A stretch of 64,000 nt of DNA from Methylobacillus sp. MM3 (GTDB taxonomy: Bacteria; Pseudomonadota; Gammaproteobacteria; Burkholderiales; Methylophilaceae), in contig NZ_LXTQ01000001.1 of NCBI RefSeq assembly GCF_001645185.1, forward strand, positions 744,001-808,000. Direction: 5' to 3'. This document shows, piece by piece, positions 1-8,522 of this stretch; within the stretch, counting starts at the first letter, position 1, and the number at the start of each line of letters is the position of its first letter. Made by a program: the position numbers and the translations under genes. Under the pieces are notes generated by a model, which saw nothing but the letters and a program-made list of their open reading frames with translations, did not search any database and was not told where the DNA came from.

Positions 1-2030
1 TGGTGGGCGAAAGTCACGGTGATAATGATGCCAGGCGCCATGCCCAGGGCGGTTCCGATCAGGTAATCGCGGAAACGTATCTGCAATGCGCCGGCCAGCA
101 CATTGACCATGGTAAATGGCGCCACCGGCAGCAGGCGCGTGATCACCATCGCGACGATGCCTTGCCTGGAGAGACGGCGGCTAATGCGGCTCACGCGCGC
201 TCCGATGAAACGATGCACGCCATCCCTGCCCAGCCAGCGACCGACGCCGTAGCTTATGACCGCGCTCAACAGCGTGCCTCCGGCGGCATAGAAGCCGCCC
301 GTCAGCGGCCCGAACACGATGCCGGTCACGCCTATCAGCAGCATCACAGGCACCATCAGCATTCCGGCAACGACGTAACCCAGGATCACCGCCAGCGGGG
401 TGAATGGCAAGGCGTCCAGACTGCGTGCCAATTTGATCAGCGCAGCCAGGTTGACTGCTTCACCCAACGGCGTAGAGCGCCACGCGACGGCCAGCAACGC
501 CAGCGCAACCGCGGTTACTCCCAACACGATCATGCGGCGCGGCACCGGTTTATGGTCATCCCTGGGAACGAATTGCTCGATCAGCGCATCCGGATCGATA
601 GGTTTTTCGGGATCCAATACTGCCTGATCCGGAATCAGCGCATCCAGCTCGGGCGTGGCTTCGGGCTCAAGCACGCGCAATGATCTGGCGGAACCCTGCA
701 AGGCCGCAACCGTTTCATGCAGGCTTTGGCGCCGCTGAAGTTCCGCATCCACCTGTTCCGGTTTAACGTCGAGATGCTCGGCCATCAGCCGGCTGCGCAG
801 GTGCGCGATCGCACCGCGGATTTCGTCCCGCCTGCTGCCATGCGCTTCAATGACCAGCTTGCATTCGGTATCCAACGCCATCGAGCGATTGCTGAGATTG
901 GCCGAACCGACACCGAGAACGTCGTCGTCCACCGTGAAAACCTTGCTGTGCACATTCAGGCAGTTATCGCCGTTCAGGCCGGGAAGCTCTGCGCAATACA
1001 TCCGGTAGCGCCCCCGTGCATCGGCCTGTTTCAGGCGGCGATGCACGCGTGCCCGCAATACCCCCATGGTGGATTGTTCCAGCCAGCCACTCTGGATTCT
1101 TGGCATGACGATCATGACTTCCGGCGCGTCATCCTCGATCAGGCGCGCCGCCAGGGCGTTGCATATCAGATCGGAAGTAAAATACTGATTCTCGAAAAAA
1201 AGCCTCTGCCGCGCAGCGGCGATGGCATCGAGATGCAGCTGGCGCACCTCGTACACGCCCTCGCGCCCGTTATAGGCCGGCTCGGTGCGCGCAATGCCAA
1301 CTTCAATGTCGATGATGTCGGGGGCAATGTCTTCAGGCCATAAATCGGCCGCCGTGTTCACCGACGCAGCCTTGGGCTCCTGGCCTGTCGCACGCTCCCA
1401 GCGCTGGCGTGCCAGTTCGCCAAGCGCACGCGCCGCGTCACCGTCAATCATGGCCTGCACATCGTGGAAAGGCCCGTAAGGCTTGCCGTCGCTACTGCGG
1501 CGCAAGGGCGAATCGCAGGCATGCTCGGGGGTATCCCAGCGGCAACGCGTGATATCCAGCCCTCCCGCAAATGCCAGCGCATCGTCGATAACCACGACTT
1601 TTTGGTGATGCGAAGCTCCCACCGGATGTTTCTCATCCATATGAAACATCAATCGCCGATGATGTCCACGCCAGCCCAGTCTGGTCACCGGCCATTTGCG
1701 CTCCAGCGCAAACAGCATCGCAAAATCCCAGTTCAGCACATGAATGTGCAGGTCGGGGCGGGCATCTGCGACCGCATACAGAAAATTTCCCAGTTGCTCC
1801 GGATAGCCGTCGTTCGCGCCTTGCGGCACCAGCCGTATCTGACTGTCGATATCCCAACCCAGAATGAAAACGCTATGCCTGGCCTTGAGAATGGCTTGCC
1901 GCAACGTCCGAAAATAAATCTCGGCATCGACCAGCATGCTGAAACGCCGAGCATGCTCGATACGCCAGCAATTGCGACCAGGCTGCAAAAGGCGGGAGGG
2001 CTGATGCGCAGATGTATGGCTGAGAGACAT
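1..2030 (-). CDS. Phospholipase D-like / VTT-domain membrane protein (3' end cut by window)
   Basis: The protein carries two HxKxxxxD phospholipase D motifs. The first is H142-Q-K144 to D149 and the second is H361-S-K363 to D368, so the N-terminal half is a complete two-motif PLD unit of the cardiolipin synthase/transphosphatidylase superfamily. From about residue 450 the sequence becomes hydrophobic and resembles the VTT (SNARE-associated, DedA-like) membrane domain, with a G-T-x-x-G-x-x-P turn close to the window edge. The predicted role is phospholipid headgroup exchange or hydrolysis at the membrane, with the VTT part handling lipid; substrate unknown. I chose the ATG at 2030 because it is the only usable start after an in-frame stop a short way upstream, although the intervening residues look somewhat coding. 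The reading frame is open to base 1, so about 676 residues are visible and the C-terminus is missing. Confidence 0.85.
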   Translation of the reverse strand, partial: MSLSHTSAHQPSRLLQPGRNCWRIEHARRFSMLVDAEIYFRTLRQAILKARHSVFILGWDIDSQIRLVPQGANDGYPEQLGNFLYAVADARPDLHIHVLNWDFAMLFALERKWPVTRLGWRGHHRRLMFHMDEKHPVGASHHQKVVVIDDALAFAGGLDITRCRWDTPEHACDSPLRRSSDGKPYGPFHDVQAMIDGDAARALGELARQRWERATGQEPKAASVNTAADLWPEDIAPDIIDIEVGIARTEPAYNGREGVYEVRQLHLDAIAAARQRLFFENQYFTSDLICNALAARLIEDDAPEVMIVMPRIQSGWLEQSTMGVLRARVHRRLKQADARGRYRMYCAELPGLNGDNCLNVHSKVFTVDDDVLGVGSANLSNRSMALDTECKLVIEAHGSRRDEIRGAIAHLRSRLMAEHLDVKPEQVDAELQRRQSLHETVAALQGSARSLRVLEPEATPELDALIPDQAVLDPEKPIDPDALIEQFVPRDDHKPVPRRMIVLGVTAVALALLAVAWRSTPLGEAVNLAALIKLARSLDALPFTPLAVILGYVVAGMLMVPVMLLIGVTGIVFGPLTGGFYAAGGTLLSAVISYGVGRWLGRDGVHRFIGARVSRISRRLSRQGIVAMVITRLLPVAPFTMVNVLAGALQIRFRDYLIGTALGMAPGIIITVTFAH

Positions 2031-2108
2031 GATCGGGCGCCAGAAAGGAACTTTTGTTCGACGCTCGAATGCCGCGATGGTTTCTGAAGGATATTAGGCA
2101 AATGAATT

Positions 2109-2135
2109 AAAAAAGGCCTGAAGTCAGGCCTTTTT
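2109..2135. terminator. Rho-independent terminator after amtB
   Basis: GGCCTGA (2115-2121) pairs with TCAGGCC (2124-2130), with A-run on one side and T-run on the other, so it can act in both directions. It lies 3' of amtB on the minus strand and just 5' of the phospholipase D gene, which separates the two transcripts. Confidence 0.8.
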
Positions 2136-2163
2136 GATTTTATAAAGCTGAAAATTTTACGGT

Positions 2164-3360
2164 CTACTCTTCCGACTCCGGCGTTGCCGTAATCTTGTGA
2201 ATGGACAAGTCAGCGCCGTTGAATTCATCTTCTGCATCGAGGCGGATTCCAAAAATAGCTTTCAACAACCCATAAACGGTAAAACCCGCTATCAGGGCAA
2301 TGCCCACACCGCCCAATGTGCCCAGCACCTGGGACATAAAACTGACGCCACCCATGCCTCCCAGTGCCTTGGCACCGAAAATGCCGGCGGCGATGCCGCC
2401 CCAGGCGCCGCACAAGCCATGCAGCGGCCAGACGCCGAGAACGTCGTCGATTTTCCAGCGATTTTGCGTGAGCGTGAATGCCCAGACGAACAATCCACCG
2501 GCAACCGCTCCGGTAGCCAGCGCGCCCAGCGGGTGCATGACATCGGAGCCGGCGCAAACTGCAACCAGGCCGGCCAATGGACCGTTATGAACGAAGCCGG
2601 GGTCGTTCTTGCCGCAAAGCAGCGCCGCCAGCGTACCGCCTGCCAGCGCCATCAGCGAATTCATCGCGACCAGGCCGGTGACGGCCTGCAGGGTTTGCGC
2701 AGACATGACGTTGAAGCCGAACCAGCCAACCGTGAGTATCCACGCCCCCAGCGCCAGGAAAGGAATGTTGGAGGGCGGGAAGGCGTGCAGGCGCCCATCC
2801 TTGCCGTAACGGCCATTACGCGCGCCCAGCAGAATAACGGCTCCGAAGGCTATCCAGCCGCCCATCGCATGGACGACCACGGAGCCGGCGAAGTCATGGA
2901 ATTTTGCCCCGAAGCTGGCATTCAGCCAGTCCTGGATACCGAAATGGCCGTTCCAGGCAATGCCTTCGAAAAACGGATATACCACACCCACCAGCGCAAA
3001 AGTAGCGGCGATTTGCGGGTTGAATTTCGCACGCTCGGCAATGCCACCGGAAATAATGGCGGGAATTGCTGCAGCGAAAGTCAGCAGGAAGAAGAACTTG
3101 ACCAGCTCATAGCCGTTCTTGGCCGCCAATACTTCCGCGCCCTGCAGAAAGCCGACGCCATAGGCGATGCCGTAGCCAATGAAGAAATAGGCGATGGTGG
3201 AAACCGAAAAATCCACCATGATCTTGACCAACGCGTTGACCTGATTCTTGCGTCGTACCGTTCCTACTTCCAGGAATGCGAACCCCGCGTGCATCGCAAG
3301 CACCATAATGGCGCCTAACAATACGAACAAAACGTCATTTGCCGATTGCAATGTCTCCAT
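2164..3360 (-). CDS. amtB: Ammonium transporter, Amt family
   Basis: This 398-residue polytopic inner-membrane protein conducts ammonium/ammonia. The two pore histidines of the family are visible at H164 (VVHAMGG) and H314 (WPLHGLCGAWGG), and the usual Amt signatures such as NGPLAGLVA are present. It starts directly in the first membrane helix without a long cleavable signal peptide. A GGAGGGG ribosome site sits just upstream of the ATG at 3360. The gene stands alone: no glnK (PII) gene is adjacent, although glnK-amtB pairing is common. The upstream region holds a sigma54-type promoter and paired NtrC-like sites, listed separately, so induction by nitrogen limitation is a strong inference. 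Confidence 0.96.
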   Translation of the reverse strand: METLQSANDVLFVLLGAIMVLAMHAGFAFLEVGTVRRKNQVNALVKIMVDFSVSTIAYFFIGYGIAYGVGFLQGAEVLAAKNGYELVKFFFLLTFAAAIPAIISGGIAERAKFNPQIAATFALVGVVYPFFEGIAWNGHFGIQDWLNASFGAKFHDFAGSVVVHAMGGWIAFGAVILLGARNGRYGKDGRLHAFPPSNIPFLALGAWILTVGWFGFNVMSAQTLQAVTGLVAMNSLMALAGGTLAALLCGKNDPGFVHNGPLAGLVAVCAGSDVMHPLGALATGAVAGGLFVWAFTLTQNRWKIDDVLGVWPLHGLCGAWGGIAAGIFGAKALGGMGGVSFMSQVLGTLGGVGIALIAGFTVYGLLKAIFGIRLDAEDEFNGADLSIHKITATPESEE

Positions 3361-3397
3361 AACCCCTCCATTGATAAATTCAAGACGGCTAAAAATA

Positions 3398-3412
3398 GCA
3401 AATTTCGAGCCA
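3398..3412 (-). promoter_or_regulatory. Sigma54 (-24/-12) promoter of amtB
   Basis: On the minus strand the sequence reads TGGCTCGAAATTTGC. It has the GG and GC dinucleotides at the exact spacing required by sigma54 (consensus TGGCAC-N5-TTGC, two deviations at most). Transcription would start near 3386, about 25 bases before the amtB ATG. Confidence 0.75.
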
Positions 3413-3465
3413 AATCCTCAAGTTATTGTTTAGGAAAACAATTCTGTAAATCAAAAACGGTATTA

Positions 3466-3482
3466 CGCACCAATTTTGTGCC
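3466..3482. promoter_or_regulatory. NtrC-type enhancer site 1
   Basis: CGCACCAATTTTGTGCC contains the dyad GCAC-N7-GTGC and closely resembles the enterobacterial NtrC site (TGCACC-N5-GGTGCA). It lies about 85 bases upstream of the predicted amtB transcription start, a usual enhancer distance. Confidence 0.6.
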
Positions 3483-3496
3483 ATGCAGTGTGCATT

Positions 3497-3511
3497 GCAT
3501 TATTTTGGTGC
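3497..3511. promoter_or_regulatory. NtrC-type enhancer site 2
   Basis: GCAT-N7-GTGC is a second, slightly weaker dyad. Its centre is 30 bases from that of site 1, about three helical turns, as in paired NtrC enhancers. It also lies in the upstream region of the divergent pap gene. Confidence 0.5.
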
Positions 3512-3583
3512 CTTTTGGCGCATTCTTTACATTCCGGATCGAATGTTCCATCCTCTTTGGCATCTCACAGACGAGTAAACGCA

Positions 3584-5062
3584 ATGTTTGAATCCGCCGA
3601 GCTTGGGCATCAGATCGACAAGGAAACTTACCGGCAGGAAGTCCCCACCTTGCGCGAAGCACTTCTTGAAGCGCAACTCGACTTGCTTGAATCGCGAAAA
3701 TTTCCAGTCGTTATCCTGATAGGAGGTGTAGATGGCGCCGGCAAGGGCGAGACCGTCAACAAGATCAACGAGTGGATGGACCCGCGGCATATCGATACCT
3801 ATGCGTTCGGGCCGGCGTCCGACGAAGAGGCGGAGCGGCCGCGCATGTGGCGCTACTGGCGCACCCTGCCGCCCAAGGGAAAAATCGGCATTTATTTCGG
3901 ATCATGGTATAGCGACCCCATCGCCAGGCGCGTATATGGCGAGAGCAAGAACGAAGCACTGGTCGAGGCCATGGATGAAATTGTCCGGTTCGAAAAAATG
4001 CTGATCGACGAAGGCACACTTGTGCTCAAGTTCTGGTTTCATCTATCCAGGGATAAGCAGAAAGCGCGGATAGACAAGCTGAAAAGCGATTCGATGACAC
4101 GCTGGCGAATCTCCGATCGGGACAAAAAACACTACAAGCTATATGACAAATTCAAATCGGTGTCCGAGCAAATGCTGCGGGAAACCAGCACTGCCGGCGC
4201 GCCCTGGATCATCGTCGAAGGTTTCGATGCGAACTACCGTAACCTGACCGTCGGCAAGCACATCCTGCAGGCAATCCGCGACCGTCTCGATAGCGCTCAG
4301 GCATCGCCACATGAGTTGAATACTCCGCCCTTGATGGCATCCGCCGATAATACCAACGTCCTCTCGAATCTCGATTTATCGCATAAGCTTGAAGACAAGA
4401 AGTACGGCGAAAAACTGGAACGCTACCAGGGCAAGCTGAACGAGCTCTCGCGCGACCCGAAATTCGGCAAGCTGTCGGTCATATGCGTTTTCGAAGGCCC
4501 TGACGCGGCGGGCAAGGGTGGATGCATACGCCACGTCACGCAGGCGGTGGACGCTCGTCTGTTTCATGTCATTCCCATCGCCGCGCCCACCGAGGAAGAA
4601 CGTGCCCAGCCTTATCTGTGGCGTTTCTGGCGCCGCATCCCCCGACACGGGAGCCTGACGATATTCGACCGCTCCTGGTATGGGCGTGTTTTGGTCGAGC
4701 GTATCGAAGGCTTTTGCAGCGAATATGACTGGATGCGCGCCTATGGCGAAATCAATGACTTCGAGGAGCAGCTCAGCCTTCATAATTTCGTTGTCGTGAA
4801 ATTCTGGCTGCAAATCAGCAAGGACGAGCAATTGCGGCGCTTCGATGAGCGCCAGAACACGCCTTACAAACGATTCAAGATTACCGAGGAAGACTGGCGC
4901 AATCGCGACAAGTGGGAGGCATACGAAACGGCAGTGTGCGACATGATAGACCGGACCAGCACGGACCACGTGCCCTGGACGCTGGTCGAGGCCAACGACA
5001 AGAACTACGCGCGCATCAAGGTATTGAAAACCTTGTGCGCACGAATCGAAAAGGCGATTTAG
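3584..5062 (+). CDS. pap: Two-domain PPK2-family polyphosphate:AMP phosphotransferase
   Basis: A 492-residue protein made of two fused PPK2 kinase domains, as in the polyphosphate:AMP phosphotransferase (class II PPK2) family. Each domain has a Walker A loop: GGVDGAGKGE at 47-56 and EGPDAAGKG at 304-312. The second domain has the full Walker B-like lid motif FDRSWYGR (361-368). The first has the altered form YFGSWYSD, which suggests that the C-terminal domain is the main catalytic one, as reported for this class. The expected reaction is transfer of phosphate from polyphosphate to AMP to give ADP. I chose ATG 3584 rather than the frame opening at 3476, because the first 36 residues of the longer form do not look like the family and overlap the amtB enhancer sites. 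The stop overlaps that of the next, convergent gene by 4 bases. Confidence 0.9.
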   Translation: MFESAELGHQIDKETYRQEVPTLREALLEAQLDLLESRKFPVVILIGGVDGAGKGETVNKINEWMDPRHIDTYAFGPASDEEAERPRMWRYWRTLPPKGKIGIYFGSWYSDPIARRVYGESKNEALVEAMDEIVRFEKMLIDEGTLVLKFWFHLSRDKQKARIDKLKSDSMTRWRISDRDKKHYKLYDKFKSVSEQMLRETSTAGAPWIIVEGFDANYRNLTVGKHILQAIRDRLDSAQASPHELNTPPLMASADNTNVLSNLDLSHKLEDKKYGEKLERYQGKLNELSRDPKFGKLSVICVFEGPDAAGKGGCIRHVTQAVDARLFHVIPIAAPTEEERAQPYLWRFWRRIPRHGSLTIFDRSWYGRVLVERIEGFCSEYDWMRAYGEINDFEEQLSLHNFVVVKFWLQISKDEQLRRFDERQNTPYKRFKITEEDWRNRDKWEAYETAVCDMIDRTSTDHVPWTLVEANDKNYARIKVLKTLCARIEKAI

Positions 5063-5733
5063 GTTTCTTCCTGCTGCGCATCCAGCACGAGATGGCTGGC
5101 AGCCTCAGGATCGCCTATCCAGAAATAGTAGAATTCCTGCACGACGATCTGGAACAACAGGCGCATTTCCTTCATGGCAAACAAGGGAAGCGTGGAATCG
5201 ACGGCTTTACGGTAGAGGCCCGCCTCTTTTGCCGATGCTCCGCGCAAACGCACAAGCAGGAGTTTTACCAGCTTGCTGCGCGTTTCCACCACGGATTTCT
5301 CGGCTCCCTCGTCGCGCAAAGCGGAAGCATATGCTTTCAATGGCCATGTTTCGGCCAGCTCGAATTTTTCCTGATCTATGCTTTTCCAGAGCGTTCGCAA
5401 ATCTTCCAATGGGACGTGGTCGTGCAGGTTTGCGATATCGTACCCGCCTCCGGAATGCATGGCCGCAATCGCCTTGATATCGCTGGCCCAGAAATAATAG
5501 TATTCGCGCGCCACCGTGAGAAACGCCGGCCAGGCCGTTCTGTCCAGCAAATCCAGTACACACTCGATCTGATCGCGAAAAGCATTGCCGTCCATTGGCT
5601 GATGTTCGAGCAACGGCAATAGCTTCATTAGCAATGTTCTACGCTGCGCCAGATTCTCGGCGCTTGCGCCCTTGCTTTCCAGAAAACGCAAATAAGCGTT
5701 GAAAGCGTCCTGCTCCCGGTTATTTTTTGTCAT
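5059..5733 (-). CDS. Uncharacterised protein with internal duplication, coupled to fliR
   Basis: I do not recognise this 224-residue protein. It is cytoplasmic in appearance: no signal peptide and no membrane segment. It consists of two related units of about 80 residues. Unit 1 is roughly Y14-M92 and ends in FLTVAREYYYFWASD. Unit 2 is roughly Y135-L215 and ends in FQIVVQEFYYFWIGD. The units align along their whole length (Y-x3-L-x3-GA at the start, an R-x2-L-x-KLL helix, and the E-[YF]-YYFW-x2-D signature at the end). The ATG at 5733 lies 2 bases after the fliR stop, so translation is probably coupled and the gene is the last of the fliL-fliR operon. That position suggests a motility-related role. 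The 316-residue frame opening at 6009 is rejected because it would run far into fliR. Confidence 0.8.
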   Translation of the reverse strand: MTKNNREQDAFNAYLRFLESKGASAENLAQRRTLLMKLLPLLEHQPMDGNAFRDQIECVLDLLDRTAWPAFLTVAREYYYFWASDIKAIAAMHSGGGYDIANLHDHVPLEDLRTLWKSIDQEKFELAETWPLKAYASALRDEGAEKSVVETRSKLVKLLLVRLRGASAKEAGLYRKAVDSTLPLFAMKEMRLLFQIVVQEFYYFWIGDPEAASHLVLDAQQEET

Positions 5734-5735
5734 GT

Positions 5736-6533
5736 TCAGAATGCCGCCGGATAACTCGCATCGGATGCGATTTTCATCATTGTCATGATTGCCGTCTCTA
5801 TCATCGAACTGAATATAGGCAGCAAATAACTTACCGAAAGCGAGATTACCACGAAGCCCACCGCCAGCGTCAGCGGAAAACCCACGGCAAAAATATTCAG
5901 TTGCGGCGCCGCGCGCGTCAGGATTGCCAACGCCACGTTCACCATCATCAATACCGCGATAACCGGCAGGGCGATCATCACACCCCCGCGGAAGATTTCT
6001 CCACCCCACAACGCCAATGTCCGCCAGCCCTCGTTAGCGAGGGGATGCAAGCCTATCGGCAATACCTGAAAGCTTTCGACCAGTGCCGTAATAACCAGCA
6101 AATGGCCATTGATGGCAAGAAACAGCAGCATGGCGACGATACCCAGGAATTGCCCCATGACGGGGACTTGCGCCGAATTTTGCGGATCGAAAAAGGTCGC
6201 AAACCCCAAGCCCATCTGCAGGCCCATGATGTGGCCGGCCATTTCAATTGCCGAGAAAATGACGCGAATCGCCAGCCCCATGGCAAAGCCGATCATCAAT
6301 TGCTGCGCCACAATGAACAGCCCTTGGCCGGATGCGGGCGGTACCTGAGGCAAGGGGCCAACCAGCGGAGCGACAAGAACGGTCAACAGAAAGGCAAATC
6401 CGATTTTGGTGGCGGCCGGGATGCCGCGCGCGCCAAAAAACGGGGCTGTGGCAACCAGGGCAAGAATGCGAAAGAAAGGCCAGAAGAACGCCGCAATCCA
6501 GACGTCCACTTGCGCAGAGGTGAAGCTAATCAC
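5736..6533 (-). CDS. fliR: Flagellar export gate protein FliR
   Basis: A 265-residue, strongly hydrophobic protein of the FliR/SpaR family, part of the FliPQR gate of the flagellar type III export apparatus in the inner membrane. The FG-ARG-PAA-K-G-AFLL stretch near residues 30-48 and the long hydrophobic helices match the family. It begins 14 bases after fliQ and its stop is 2 bases before the start of the duplicated-unit protein. Confidence 0.96.
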   Translation of the reverse strand: MISFTSAQVDVWIAAFFWPFFRILALVATAPFFGARGIPAATKIGFAFLLTVLVAPLVGPLPQVPPASGQGLFIVAQQLMIGFAMGLAIRVIFSAIEMAGHIMGLQMGLGFATFFDPQNSAQVPVMGQFLGIVAMLLFLAINGHLLVITALVESFQVLPIGLHPLANEGWRTLALWGGEIFRGGVMIALPVIAVLMMVNVALAILTRAAPQLNIFAVGFPLTLAVGFVVISLSVSYLLPIFSSMIETAIMTMMKIASDASYPAAF

Positions 6534-6547
6534 TTCCCCTCCCGCTT

Positions 6548-6817
6548 CTATCCGATCATGCCCGGAATACTGATAAATAGCCGGCGCATGTAATCGAGCA
6601 TCATGTTCAACATCCAGGGTCCGGCCAGGATCAGCACGAGCACCAGCACCAGCAGCTTGGGAATGAAGGACAAGGTCATTTCGTTGATTTGTGTAGCCGC
6701 CTGAAACAGACTCACCAGCAAGCCCGTCGCCAATGCCGCACCGAGCAATGGCGCCGATACCAGCACGGTCATTTCCAGGGCTTGCTGCGTTAGCGTTAGA
6801 ACGGTTTCAGGAGTCAT
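6548..6817 (-). CDS. fliQ: Flagellar export gate protein FliQ
   Basis: An 89-residue protein with two membrane helices, the standard FliQ size. It shows the family pattern LTQQALEMTVLVSAPLL followed by GLLVSLFQAATQINEMTLSFIPK. It forms part of the export gate with FliP and FliR. It follows fliP by 12 bases. Confidence 0.96.
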   Translation of the reverse strand: MTPETVLTLTQQALEMTVLVSAPLLGAALATGLLVSLFQAATQINEMTLSFIPKLLVLVLVLILAGPWMLNMMLDYMRRLFISIPGMIG

Positions 6818-6829
6818 CCGCGCCTCGCA

Positions 6830-7573
6830 CTACACATAAAAGCTTTGCACCAGCGAACCTATCAGCAGACTCCATCCATCCACCAGTACGAAGAGCATCA
6901 GCTTGAACGGGAAGGATATCGTCACCGGTGACAGCATCATCATACCCATGGACATCAGCACGCTTGCAACGACCATGTCGATGATCAGGAAAGGAATGAA
7001 TATCACGAAACCGATCTGAAAGGCGGTCTTGAGTTCGCTGATCACGTATGCAGGCACCAGCACCTTGAGCGGCACAGCCTCCGGCCCTTGCAGCGGCGGT
7101 GTTTTGGATAGCTTCACGAACAAGGCAAGATCTTCCTGCCGCGTCTGTTGCAGCATGAACTCTTTCAACGGCCCGGAGCCTTTTTCCAGCGCCTGCATCA
7201 CGTTCATCTGATCGGCAAGATAAGGCTGCAATGCCTCGTTATTGATCTTGTCGAACACCGGCGCCATGACGAAGAACGTCAAAAAAAGTGCAAGGCCAAT
7301 CAAGACCTGGTTGGGCGGGGATTGCAAGGTACCGAGCGCTTGCCGCAGCAGCGAAAGCACGATAATGATGCGGGTAAAAGCCGTCATCATCAGCAATACC
7401 GCCGGCAGGAAAGTCAGCGACGTCAGCAGGATCAGCGTTTGCAGGCTGAGCGAATAGCTTTGCCCGCCACCCGGAGCGGGTGTACTGGTAAACGCCGGGA
7501 TGCCGGTCTCCGCAACAGCGACCATCGGCACCAGCAGCAAAAGCAATGCCAACCAGAAACTTCGCGACCTCAC
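6830..7573 (-). CDS. fliP: Flagellar export gate protein FliP
   Basis: A 247-residue FliP with a cleavable signal peptide (about residues 1-21, ending VAVA) and four membrane segments. The family block T[18 protein letters not shown] is present at about 65-83, and so is the [20 protein letters not shown] helix. It starts with GTG at 7573, which overlaps the fliO stop by 4 bases (GTGA), a sign of translational coupling. Confidence 0.96.
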   Translation of the reverse strand: MRSRSFWLALLLLLVPMVAVAETGIPAFTSTPAPGGGQSYSLSLQTLILLTSLTFLPAVLLMMTAFTRIIIVLSLLRQALGTLQSPPNQVLIGLALFLTFFVMAPVFDKINNEALQPYLADQMNVMQALEKGSGPLKEFMLQQTRQEDLALFVKLSKTPPLQGPEAVPLKVLVPAYVISELKTAFQIGFVIFIPFLIIDMVVASVLMSMGMMMLSPVTISFPFKLMLFVLVDGWSLLIGSLVQSFYV

Positions 7574-8034
7574 GCCCGCCCTCGCTGGTTGAGCATTTCT
7601 TTCAGGCGCAAATAAAACGATTCCGCCGACATTTCCGGCGAGGAAGCCACGGCTTCGCCCTCCGGTCGAGGCATTTGATGAAGCGTGGAAATATGTCCCG
7701 GAGCAACCCCTAGCACCAGACGGGTATCACCCACATCCACCAGCACGACACGCTCCTTGGGGCCGACTGCCACACCGCCAACCACGCGCAACGCGCCTGA
7801 CGCCGCCACTTGCCCCGGCGCCAGCTTTCGCAGCAGCCAGGCAGTTCCTGCAATGGCGGCCAGTACCATGCCCAGCCCGAACAACACCTGCAGCAGACTG
7901 AGAAAAGAAGTCGTAGCGACCGGCGGAGATGCGGGTTCCGCAGCAGCCGACATAAGAGGTGAAGCTAAAAGCAGAAACAGACAGGCAAGCTGTGCCCTAT
8001 CGCACGAGAACCGCGTGGATAAAGCCAGACTCAT
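7570..8034 (-). CDS. fliO: Flagellar biosynthesis protein FliO
   Basis: A 154-residue protein with a signal-like N-terminus, a membrane helix ([19 protein letters not shown]) and a cytoplasmic domain carrying the FliO pattern V[24 protein letters not shown]. FliO assists assembly of the FliP ring. I chose the ATG at 8034 (MSLALSTR), which overlaps the fliN stop as ATGA. A longer frame opening at 8133 would run far into fliN. Confidence 0.9.
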   Translation of the reverse strand: MSLALSTRFSCDRAQLACLFLLLASPLMSAAAEPASPPVATTSFLSLLQVLFGLGMVLAAIAGTAWLLRKLAPGQVAASGALRVVGGVAVGPKERVVLVDVGDTRLVLGVAPGHISTLHQMPRPEGEAVASSPEMSAESFYLRLKEMLNQRGRA

Positions 8035-8471
8035 CGGAGTTTTTTGATTCGTTCTGAGGGAGTAATAATGTCGGTCAAGCGAATGCCGAACTTTTCGTTC
8101 ACCACCACGACTTCGCCCTGGGCGACCAGGCACCCATTCACGAATACGTCGAGAGGTTCGCCGGCAAGTTCATTCAACTCGACGACCGAGCCTTGCGCGA
8201 GTTGCAAAAGATTGCGGATTGGCATTTTGGTGCGGCCAAGCTCAACGGTAAGCTGGATAGGAATATCCATCACCAGCTCGAGATTCTTGGTCGCTTCCGG
8301 GGAAAGGCCTGAAATATCGGGATTGAGGTTGCCGAACACGGCCGGCTTGACGTCATCGGCAGGGCTGCTGGCAGGCTGCTCGGACGCTTCCGCTTCAGCT
8401 TGCTCGGCCATCGCTGCCGCCCAATCGTCGGCGGTAAACTGCTCGTTGGCGCTGGCGTCTTCTTCTGCCAT
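8031..8471 (-). CDS. fliN: Flagellar motor switch protein FliN
   Basis: A 146-residue protein of the C-ring. The C-terminal SpoA/FliN domain (about 65-143) is clear: MDIPIQLTVELGRTKMPIRN followed by L-A-QGSVVELNELAGEPLDV and the KFGIRLTDI end. The N-terminal 60 residues are acidic and Ala/Glu-rich, a variable extension common in proteobacterial FliN. It takes part in switching and in docking export substrates. It is 51 bases downstream of fliM. Confidence 0.95.
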   Translation of the reverse strand: MAEEDASANEQFTADDWAAAMAEQAEAEASEQPASSPADDVKPAVFGNLNPDISGLSPEATKNLELVMDIPIQLTVELGRTKMPIRNLLQLAQGSVVELNELAGEPLDVFVNGCLVAQGEVVVVNEKFGIRLTDIITPSERIKKLR

Positions 8472-8522
8472 CTAACCTACCCCAAGAAAAATTGCGTGCG
8501 CGAGATGCGCTGAAACAATCGG

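Noticed and set aside
3-683. Plus-strand open frame at the left edge
   Set aside because: It is opposite the VTT domain of the phospholipase D-like gene, which is coherent on the minus strand.
2197-3318. 373-codon open frame opposite amtB
   Set aside because: amtB on the minus strand has all family motifs and its own promoter.
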